A stretch of DNA of 64,000 nucleotides, taken from NCBI GenBank assembly GCA_023846275.1, contig CM043875.1:24780851-24844850 (forward strand), read 5' to 3'. Positions 52,801 through 61,100 of the stretch are shown in pieces. The notes under the pieces are model-generated. The model saw only the letters and a list, made by a program, of their open reading frames with translations, was not told the DNA's origin and searched no databases. Within the stretch, counting starts at the first letter, position 1, and every line of letters begins with the position of its first letter. Both the position numbers and the translations under genes were made by a program. Source of the stretch: Vanilla planifolia (Eukaryota > Streptophyta > Magnoliopsida > Asparagales > Orchidaceae).

Positions 52801-53807
52801 TGCGGTTGTCAATTAAAATAGGCATCTCTACACTTAGTTTATTGGTGGGTCCTCGATTCATTTGATTGAAAGACATTTCTATGGTTTATCTACAACTACC
52901 CCTAACCCGTTATAAACTTCCTTAGGTTGGCTTTTTATGGTATGAATACATCTACAAGCTAGATAAAATCAGTTACAACAAATATCATCCTTACACTTCA
53001 TGGATTCCCATCACGTATGTATTGAAGAAATTCATTCAAGAAATGCATCTCTTTTTCCTTGTAATTTGTATTAGCTGTCACTTGCTACCTTTGTTTCAAT
53101 GCATTATTTCAGTGTTTATATTTGCTTGAGAAACGTCACGCAGCAACTTCGAAGCTACTCCCTGACTCTTCTTGCGTGAGTCACACTAAACCTCTTGTGG
53201 TTGCATTTTTGGTTGATTGTTATCCTAATCTCATTTTTTTTTCTACTACTAAGGTGGCTTGGTAAGATAACTCTAGAGACATATATCTCTCAAATCCATA
53301 TCTGGCTTCGGTAAGACTGTTGAACGTTAGTTCCCTCTCTCCCTTTGTGAACTAATAAACAACTTACTCCATTGCTTCATGGTTTGCAGGTCAGGCAGAC
53401 CAAATGGTCAGCCCAAGTGGTTACTTTCTTTTATTCCAAATTACCCTCTGCTCAACTTCATGCTTAGCACCACAATCTACGTATTCGTGAGTAGAGTCCT
53501 ATGCTTAAACCCACCACATTTCCTTGGAAAGCAAGTAAGCATCACGCACATGTTTCGTTGCAGATATCGTATAGGATATTTCAGCTCACAAATACTCTGA
53601 AGAGCACTTTCATCCCTGTAAAGGACAACAAGCGACTGCTGCAAAATTTTGTCGCGGCGGCAGCCATTTGCGTTTGCTTGTATCTCATATCATTCGTTCT
53701 GCTCCAAATACCTACGCCCACTGTATGTTTTGATATCCAAACGTATTTATTTCCTTTTGTGTTGCTCTCTCTTTGCTGACGGTAAATGCTTTTGTGAGCA
53801 GGCTTAA
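44055..53807 (+). CDS. RWA: REDUCED WALL ACETYLATION (RWA) protein, Cas1p-like multi-pass protein
   Basis: Exons by eye: 44055-44087, 47792-47883, 49120-49254, 49368-49424, 49505-49577, 51104-51262, 51944-52093, 52193-52448, 52532-52653, 52758-52844, 52926-53014, 53113-53175, 53254-53310, 53390-53486, 53564-53722, 53802-53807. All are GT-AG with matching phases; total 1,635 nt (544 aa), in the family range. Residues 13-32 form the first membrane segment, then a hydrophilic loop (about 40-85), then a Cas1-type domain with about ten more hydrophobic segments from 109 to the C-terminus. Diagnostic stretches are [15 protein letters not shown] (188-202), [28 protein letters not shown] and [16 protein letters not shown]. 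RWAs act in the Golgi in O-acetylation of xylan and other wall polysaccharides, probably supplying acetyl groups to TBL acetyltransferases. The last exon encodes only Ala and the stop. Confidence 0.93.
44088..47791 (+). other. Intron 1 of RWA
   Basis: A 3.7-kb intron follows a first coding exon of only 11 codons. It holds a 27-A tract (44,323-44,349), another A tract near 46,030, and a less AT-rich, pyrimidine-rich stretch at about 46,370-46,930 that looks like an inserted repeat, although I could not find its ends. No nested gene is seen. Confidence 0.6.
44323..44349. repeat. Poly(A) tract of 27 bp
   Basis: An uninterrupted run of 27 A lies in RWA intron 1. Similar shorter tracts occur in other introns of the window. 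Confidence 0.97.
47884..49119 (+). other. Intron 2 of RWA
   Basis: A 1.2-kb AT-rich intron is bounded by AAAAGT|gtaag and ttgtag|CCATTC. No gene or recognisable repeat is seen. Confidence 0.65.
49578..51103 (+). other. Intron 5 of RWA, with an AT microsatellite
   Basis: A 1.5-kb intron between ACTAAG|gtctg and gtgccag|AGTTAC contains a 47-bp AT run and an A tract near 50,120. No nested gene is seen. Confidence 0.65.
49767..49813. repeat. (AT)n microsatellite
   Basis: An uninterrupted 47-bp AT run in RWA intron 5. Confidence 0.97.
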
Positions 53808-54333
53808 CTTTGCAGTCGAGAAAGCTCTTCTTCTTCACATTAGGTCGGTGATTTGCTTCATTTGATACGAGGAAATATGTATAATGTTTTTGTATAGGGT
53901 AGGCTTTGGTGGTGTGGGCTTGAGAAATTTGAAGGGGATGTAAATGGTTCGTTTCGCCTTCCCTTCTCTCAGGTGATAAATGAATGCATTTTTAGTACGT
54001 TTCCATTCATTTTCTAAAATGTGGAGGTAATGCCAATGGATTTTGTGAGGTCTTTAAATAGCTATTTTTATGGTTGGGGTAGATTGTCTCTGCTTTTCAC
54101 GTATTTATTTGTTGTTTTATTTATGAGAGATGGGTTTCTATTATCAACCTTTTTTAATCACGACTGCGTAGTATGTTTCTATGAAAGTTTATAGTATTAA
54201 TATATCTCAATATATCTCAAGATATCAAGATAGACGTCTAAGTTGATGAATTTACATCACGATAAATAAGACCATTTTACAACTCAGGCCAGACTTTCCA
54301 ACGGAAGGCATACCACAAATGGTCTACTCTTAA
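53808..54333. other. Convergent spacer: 3' ends of RWA and Lhcb1
   Basis: The stop codons of RWA (plus) and Lhcb1 (minus) face each other 526 bp apart, so both 3' UTRs must fit here. An AATGAA-like poly(A) signal for RWA lies near 53,980. Short repeated 'atatctcaa' phrases occur near 54,200. No other gene is seen. Confidence 0.6.
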
Positions 54334-55128
54334 CTACTTTCCAGGAACGAAGTTGGTAGCATAGGCCCATGCATTGTTGTTCACCGGGTCAGCAAGGTGG
54401 TCGTACAGGTTCTCCACAGGCCCCTTCCCAGTCACGATCGCCTGCACGAAAAACCCGAACATCGAGAACATTGCCAGCCGCCCGTTCTTGATCTCCTTCA
54501 CCTTCAGCTCCGCAAAGGCCTCCGGGTCGTCCGCCAAGCCCAATGGGTCGAACCTCCCGCCAGGGTACAACGAGTCCGTCACCTCCCCCAGCGGCCCGCC
54601 TGCGATCCGGTATCCCTCGACCGCACCCATGAGGACCACTTGAACGGCCCATATGGCGAGGATGCTCTGGGCATGGATTAGATTCGGGTTGCCCAAATAG
54701 TTCAGCCCACCTGGGCTAAAAATCTGTGCCCCGGCCTTGAACCAAACCGCCTCCCCGAACGGGACCCCGTTTCGAGCCAGAAGCTCCGGGAAGACGCAGC
54801 CCAGAGCTCCCAGCATGGCCCATCGTGAGTGGATTACCTCCAGTTCCCGGTTCTTCGCAAAGGTCTCCGGATCGGCAGAAAGACCAGCCGTGTCCCAGCC
54901 GTAGTCACCGGGGAACTCGCCCTTTAGATAAGATGGTGCCTCTCCCGAGAATGGGCCGAGGTACTTCACCCTATCGGGACCGTACCACGGGCTGCCCGTG
55001 GGTTTGCCCCCACCCGTCTTCCGCATGCTGATCCTAACCCTCCTAAAGATGCGGGCCGTTCTGGAACCGGACAGCTTCACCGGCTTACCGGCGAATGATG
55101 GGGACGATAGTGCCATGGTTGAGGCCAT
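54334..55128 (-). CDS. LHCB1: Light-harvesting chlorophyll a/b-binding protein of LHCII, Lhcb1 type
   Basis: An intact, intronless, GC-rich frame of 264 aa fits nuclear Lhcb1 precursors (about 265). Residues 1 to about 35 are a Ser/Ala/Arg-rich chloroplast transit peptide; the mature protein would start near RKTGGG. It folds into three thylakoid membrane helices binding chlorophylls a and b and carotenoids, forming trimers that feed photosystem II. The trimer motif WYGPDR is at 48-53. Expected chlorophyll ligands are present: E97, H100 and R102 in helix B; Q163 and E171 in helix C; E212, N215 and R217 in helix A; Q229 and H244. The C-terminus ends in the family-typical [13 protein letters not shown]. 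Lhcb2 and Lhcb3 are less likely by N-terminal sequence. The gene converges with RWA and diverges from RER1. Its GC richness contrasts with its flanks, as is usual for highly expressed monocot-type genes. Confidence 0.96.
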   Translation of the reverse strand: MASTMALSSPSFAGKPVKLSGSRTARIFRRVRISMRKTGGGKPTGSPWYGPDRVKYLGPFSGEAPSYLKGEFPGDYGWDTAGLSADPETFAKNRELEVIHSRWAMLGALGCVFPELLARNGVPFGEAVWFKAGAQIFSPGGLNYLGNPNLIHAQSILAIWAVQVVLMGAVEGYRIAGGPLGEVTDSLYPGGRFDPLGLADDPEAFAELKVKEIKNGRLAMFSMFGFFVQAIVTGKGPVENLYDHLADPVNNNAWAYATNFVPGK

Positions 55129-55218
55129 TGCTTTGAGAATAGGGAGGGCCGGTGTGCGTTCTGATGAATGGGCTCTTCTTCTGTATCTGGTGGTGGCGAA
55201 GCTATTGGCTATGGGTAC

Positions 55219-55226
55219 TTATTTAA
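55219..55226 (-). promoter_or_regulatory. Lhcb1 TATA box (TTAAATAA)
   Basis: On the minus strand TTAAATAA lies about 90-98 bp upstream of the Lhcb1 ATG, which leaves room for a leader of about 60 nt. It is the only good TATA-like sequence at that distance. Confidence 0.6.
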
Positions 55227-55276
55227 GTGTGGCTAGCCTATCTTAGTGCGATCTGGGCATCTTTTCCTTGTGTCTC

Positions 55277-55281
55277 ATTGG
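55277..55281 (-). promoter_or_regulatory. CCAAT box upstream of Lhcb1
   Basis: CCAAT reads on the minus strand about 50 bp upstream of the TATA box, within 'aaccaatgag'. A second CCAAT is nearer the gene at about 55,203-55,207. Confidence 0.45.
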
Positions 55282-55302
55282 TTGGTGATTTGGTTAATCA
55301 CT

Positions 55303-55310
55303 CCACGTGG
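55303..55310 (-). promoter_or_regulatory. G-box CCACGTGG upstream of Lhcb1
   Basis: A perfect palindromic G-box core, the binding site of bZIP/bHLH light regulators such as HY5 and GBFs, lies about 80 bp upstream of the TATA box. A related 'gccacgcgg' (minus strand) follows at about 55,344-55,352. Confidence 0.6.
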
Positions 55311-55327
55311 CAAACTTGATGCGGTTC

Positions 55328-55342
55328 TTTATCTGACTTATC
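55328..55342 (-). promoter_or_regulatory. I-box/GATA motifs upstream of Lhcb1
   Basis: The minus strand reads GATAAGTCAGATAAA: a GATAAG I-box (55,337-55,342) and a second GATAA-type site. GATA motifs next to a G-box are characteristic of light-regulated photosynthesis promoters. Confidence 0.55.
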
Positions 55343-55399
55343 ATCCGCGTGGCACATCTAGTTGTTGATATTGGCTGAAATAATGGACCAATTAAAACG

Positions 55400-57220
55400 T
55401 TCCAATTGTAGTTGCCATGCATTCTAGATAATTTATAACGTGTGATTGGAAAATTTTCTATAATTAGGAAAGAGTTGATGCAATAAACAATATCATGAAT
55501 GATATTACAATGGCCCATATCAATTGAGATGCTTGTTATGTTGATGGAAGACATGTTGAAATTCAAGCATGAAAAGTATATTACATTATTTCATAAAAAA
55601 TGATACTATGTATCTTAAAAATTAAGACATAGAATTGATATGATTAATAATTTTTTTTCTATAATAATTAAGAATGATTGAAAAAAAAAAAAACATACAA
55701 TTAACTATTATGCATAATACAATTATATGAATTTTTTTAAATTTTGTTACGTTTATAAGGTGTTATAAAAACTTAAAAGTTTTTATAATAATTTTAACAA
55801 ATTGTTGTATAATTTTACTTAATATATCAAGTATTAAAATATATGTTATTTAAATTATCAATTTTAATATTATATATTTACTTATATTAAAATAATATAA
55901 AACTAGCTCTAATAATATTTAACATAAATAAATAATTTATGTCAAAGTTATGTTTGAAATAACTTATATTTTAAAAAATAAGATTTGAAATGAGTTTTTA
56001 ATGCACATGTTAAACTTTAAAATTAGAGTGAAGAAACACTCACATTATATAAAAAATTAATTAATTGATTTATAAAATGATTTGCCTATATTAATTACTT
56101 AGTGTGTTTCTAAACCTATTTATTATAAATAACAACATTGGTTGCTTAATCTTTTTTAACTTAAAATTTCTTACCTTATTTTTTAACATTTCTTATTTAA
56201 TCTCTAGTTTTAGAACAAATAAGTTTTAGGTCCGTCCAAATTTTGACCCAAAATTTCATTTCTTTGAGAATTATGAAATTTTAGTAATTTATATGTAATT
56301 TAACATGTTTTTTTTTCTAATTTTTTTTTATGTCAAAATAATTTTAGAAATGAAACTAGGTTAAACTTCATTAACAAGAGGATTGGGCTTAATGTTGGTT
56401 GGGCCTATTCAAACTTGATACAATTATTAGATATAATCGAAATCTCATAATTATGCATTATAATTATGATGTTCTCCTATTTCACGTTATAAATTTAAGA
56501 TCTAAATTTTTTATCTTAAAATTATTTGAATTTATTTTTTTTCATGTTATTATATTAATTTGCCATAAATTTGTATCTTATTCAATTCATGTACATACCT
56601 ACAATAACTATGCAATTATTAATTATATATCTATGTAGATATAGTATTGTACAATATATAAAACAATAATTATAATTCTTAAGTTATTACAATCTAGTAT
56701 TTACATATTAAAATAAAATTTATTATTCTATTCTTACACTCTTTCTTCTTTTATATATTTGAAATATCAATGTCAAAATAGACTAAGTTATTATCATAGA
56801 TTTAATAAATTAAATCTAACACAATCATTAAGTATATAATAATATATTATTTGAGTTATGTTGCATACAAATTTTTTGTTAAGTATATATATATATATCC
56901 AAGTAGATATGGGTATATTTTTTTGTTAGTCTAAGCTAACCCCAAAAGGTTTAGAGCATTTGACTAGTTACTCATATACTGGTTAGGTCTAAATTGGATA
57001 TTTAAATGCTCAAATTTCTTTCAAAGAAAATAAAATATGACCAGAGTAAATAGTAATACATTTTTTTTTTATGAAAATGATGTTAAAAATTATTCTCTCT
57101 TTTACTATAATATCAAATCTATTTTAATCATATCATAATTTCAATCATTTTATTAAATATTTATCAAAACATACTCACCAAACACATTTTTACAATAGCA
57201 TTTAATAATACTATTAAATT
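55400..57220. other. AT-rich spacer between Lhcb1 and RER1
   Basis: About 1.8 kb of very AT-rich DNA carries only short frames with no recognisable motif. Neither neighbour needs so long a promoter, so most of it is probably decayed repeat DNA. Confidence 0.5.
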
Positions 57221-57407
57221 AAACTTAGATTGTGTAACTATTAGGGTTAACCTGACTTAGCCCAATTTGGAAAGCTTTATGGTGACCAGGTTTGACCGAA
57301 ACCAAATAGAGTAGTAATAATTCATCCGATGTGATCAATCTGCCTGGATTGGGTTGCGCTTCTGGTTCGAACAGGAAGCCTGGCCAACCAAATCTGCAAT
57401 TGGGTCC

Positions 57408-57587
57408 GGCCCAATCAAGCCGGCCTAGCGGGTCAGAAGGCGGCTTCCACTGAGAAGCAGAGGGCACGGGATCTTCCTTGCGGCATTCACCTGTCATAGT
57501 TTTTCACGGTGACTCATCTCATGCAAAGCTAGACGGTAAAGCCCAATTTGTACGAAAACTCCTCCGAATTCCAAAACCGAACCCTAA
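57408..57587 (+). promoter_or_regulatory. RER1 promoter with GGCCCAAT and telo-box elements
   Basis: GGCCCAAT (57,408-57,415, a site II-like element) is followed by 'aagcccaattt' near 57,539 and a telo-box AACCCTAA at 57,580-57,587. This combination is typical of plant housekeeping genes expressed in dividing cells, in keeping with RER1. No clear TATA box is visible. Confidence 0.45.
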
Positions 57588-57606
57588 TCCTACCTCACTG
57601 GCCGCC

Positions 57607-57627
57607 ATGAGATCCGGCGGCCGGTGA
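57607..57627 (+). CDS. Short upstream ORF in the RER1 leader
   Basis: An ATG in a strong context (gccgccATGA) opens a 6-codon frame, MRSGGR, closed by TGA, 208 bp before the RER1 start. It would be translated only if transcription begins upstream of 57,607, which the promoter elements allow but do not prove. Confidence 0.35.
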   Translation: MRSGGR

Positions 57628-57835
57628 CTTTCTCGTCATTTTCCGCTGTTTCCACCGCCGCACTTGCCTTCTTGACATCTTTTCCACTTCCCTACCTTTT
57701 CGGGTCTCTTCCGATCCTCTTATATTCGGAAGATTTTGTCTATGTGTTCGTAGATCTGCTGGTTGAGCTGTTGTTGAAATTCGGGGGTCTCCTTTTCTTC
57801 TTTGCATTTGTCCTAGGAAAGGATCGAGCGTTCTG

Positions 57836-58185
57836 ATGGAGGCAACTTTGGGAGATGGTGCTGGCGCTTCAATAGCCCTTGCGAAATGGAGGAGAAATTT
57901 CTCCAGGGATTTCCAGTATTACCTAGATCGTTCTACGCCGCATCCGGTTGGGCGATGGCTGGGGACGGCCGGTGTTGTTTTGATCTATCTGCTGCGGGTA
58001 TATTTGCTTCAGGGGTTCTACATCGTCACGTACGGGCTTGGGATATATTTACTCAATCTCCTGATCGGGTTTCTGTCTCCGATTGTGGATCCTGAGATCG
58101 AGGGCTTGGATGGCGCGTCTCTTCCCACTAGGGGTTCGGATGAGTTCAAGCCCTTCATGCGACGCCTTCCCGAGTTCAAGTTCTG
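57836..58185 (+). CDS. RER1: RER1 (Golgi-to-ER retrieval receptor), first coding exon
   Basis: This exon encodes 116 residues plus two bases of the next codon and ends at a donor, TTCTG|gtatct. RER1 proteins are about 190 aa with four membrane segments; they cycle in the early secretory pathway and return ER membrane proteins from the cis-Golgi through COPI vesicles. Visible family features are [20 protein letters not shown] (18-37), two hydrophobic segments (about 42-58 and 60-81), [10 protein letters not shown] (81-90), and [20 protein letters not shown] (96-115), which precedes the third segment in homologues. The split tryptophan codon at the donor agrees with the FW that begins the next block in the family. 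The remaining exons, with two more membrane segments and the basic tail, are not visible up to 64,000, so the gene is cut by the window edge. ATG at 57,836 is the first in-frame start giving a family-like N-terminus. Confidence 0.9.
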
Positions 58186-61100
58186 GTATCTTAAATCTGT
58201 TTCCTATCCTTTGTGACTGTTTTTGTTCTATGCTTGTTTAAATAAAGCATAATTACAGATCAGCAGTCATTCGATACGTTCTATGATAGGATAGATAATG
58301 AATCTTCAGTACTTGTCTTAGAGGTTAGAAATATAATACGTTGCGTCATACCCACAATCAAAGCTATGAAAGCTATCTAACTTACCTATTTTGTCAGATA
58401 TGGCAGTAAATAATCCTCCTGCATAGAGATTTTTATTTTGAGTGTTGGCTGTTTGGCTCTGGTGATTGTACTCGTTTGGTTGGGTTATATTCTATAGTTA
58501 TTGAATTTGTAAAATCTGGCATACATATTATTTTGTCTGTTACCTTTAATTGTGATGTTAGCTAGTTTGTATGATTAAGATAACAATGATATTTAAGTAC
58601 ATCAACACTAGTTATGACATGTGCATTTTCCCGATCGATTCTATGCTGTAGCATCAGCAGCCAATTTGTACCTTAAATCTCACAGCTAATGTTAATACGT
58701 TGGGTTCAGGATAAGTTTTATTTTATGTACAAGGGAGAGTGAGCTGCATCTGTTGGTGGGTGGTTGGGTGCTGCGGGTTGATAGCATTTCTTGGCAACTT
58801 CCCAATTCTTGTTGCTTTTTGATGCTCCATTGGTACATTTTTTTGATAAATATTTGTTGGCCTTTATGATGGAACTGGAAAGGAGAAGATAATTGATGCA
58901 GATCAAGGTTTGTGTACGTAATCCTTGAGGTAACTATTTTAGTTACCTAGCTTTGGTTACTACTTGGTACATAAACTAATACAAAAACCTAAATTTTGTC
59001 CTAGATTGCTGTGGAAATTTTATGCAAATTTCTATTGTCCATGCATATGAACACAAGCATGCAATACACATTTAATGCACAGTTTTTCCCAACATACTGA
59101 TCACAATTCATGCAATTTGAAGAATTTGATTTCTAGCATAAATTCTACAAACTAAAGCTATGCGAAACAATGTTAAGATACAAATTAATCTAAATTTAAT
59201 TAACAGGCAGTTGAAAGAAACTCTGCAAACGACAGCTTGAAAAAATGACCAATTTCAAGTATTTAAGCAATCTTTTGTCAGCATGTGAGATGGCTTGCAA
59301 ACAAAATGCGCTAAAGGGTTGCTTAGAATTTTTATAGGAATGTTCGGTGTGATAAAATGCTAGAAAGTTGTTTTAAGTTGAAAGAAACTATGTTGGGCTG
59401 CTGCAATTAAGTTAATATTGCTTCAATTTTCTTGAAATATAGAAATTTATGCAACAAAACTACTAGGAACCAATGGGAACTAGAGAAATGCAATAGCTTA
59501 TGAGTAGAGTGACTGTGAATAAGAATTTCAGTGAGAACACAACTCCAATGACAAATGGTGATGAATGTCAATATGGAAAAGTTGAAACAAAAGGAAATAT
59601 TGGCCAATGCTCACAAGAACAAAAAGAACATCCAACGACAATTGTGAAAAAACACAACAAATCTCTCAAAATATCTTTTGAAAAAGTCATTACAGGCAAT
59701 TGCCAAACTCTGGATTGATGCCAAAAACTGCTCTGTGAACTATGCCAAATGTTTCCCACAATTACTGCACTGTGTCATACTCTAATGTGGTATTACACTG
59801 CAGGTGCAGGACACACATCCCAGCCGCTTGCAAGCTTGCTGTGTCTGTACTGTAAACCGAAGCACATACTGGGCATGTTGCTTGTGCTAGGCGGGTGCAC
59901 TTGGGTCTTGTAGATTTGGTGCAATTTGGTTCATTGTTTGTGCCTAAATGCACAATTTGGCATGCTGTTATCATTTGGTGCATGTGGACAACTTGTGCTT
60001 TCATTGTTCACCACATGCTGATGACGGTGGCCTGGGTGCTATGGAATCTACTAAACAGCATATTAGTAGGCTCTCTCTCCCAACGAACACATATGAACAG
60101 GACTCATGATAGGCATCTTCATGCAAACAAACAAACATCTAATGTTGGGCAACAATATAAAACGTGAATTCCTTGATAACTATGTGCAAAAATCTTTCAA
60201 ATATGATAGAAGCCTGATGTTAAAGATCATAGTGGTCTCTCCTCAGCTCGTGACCTTGATGCTTTGCATCATTCATGGTTTTTATTCTTCATAGCCATTC
60301 ATTTCTTAGAATCTGTGCATCTATCTTTTACTTATAAGAGTATGCAATGCATGTGTTTGCTAGGCCTTTGTTGATGATAATGATGCTATATAACAGAATC
60401 TACAGTAAATACTTAAGCAATATCTGCATCTTACAAATGCTATACTCTTTAAATTATGTCTAGTTTCCTTTTTAAAGAATGAGCAGATCTAGATTTTTTC
60501 AGGTTAGCGATTTCTTGTTTAGGATTTGATTTGATGATGATGAAAATTTTATGAAAAAGTTGGAATCACAAACACTTATAATGCAATTGATCTATCTATT
60601 CCTATGTTTGAATTGAGTGTGAGGAAGTGTTTGGAGCTTGAAGTTGGAATCACAAACACTTATAATGCAATTGATCTATCTATTCCTATGTTTGAATTGA
60701 GTGTGAGGAAGTGTTTGGAGCTTGTTTTTTCATGTGACAATCAGCCGTGGATTATATTGCTACCATTTGACTAGTTTTAAATTTTGTGGTTTTATTTTGT
60801 GTTTTACAGATTGATTTAATATATAGTATTGTATTCTGATAAGCATTCTGGAAGGATAATACCTATATTGGATTGAGGGCTGATTTGGCAAGAAATCTTT
60901 GAAATTCAAAAAGTTGTTTTATGAAAATTGCTTATTGACAAGGAGCCTTTATAGGAATACAAAATAGCCTTTTTGCATGAGATTTTTGATGCGACATCAA
61001 ATGCTTTTGTGGTAGGAAAACAATAAAAAGCTTTCAAACATGTTTTTAATATGATGCTTAACTGTTTATTTGGTTTGGACTCATGAAGGGCCAAGCAACT

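Noticed and set aside
54374-55246. Several plus-strand and alternative-frame ORFs over Lhcb1
   Set aside because: They are GC-rich shadow frames of the real Lhcb1 gene, whose protein matches its family end to end.
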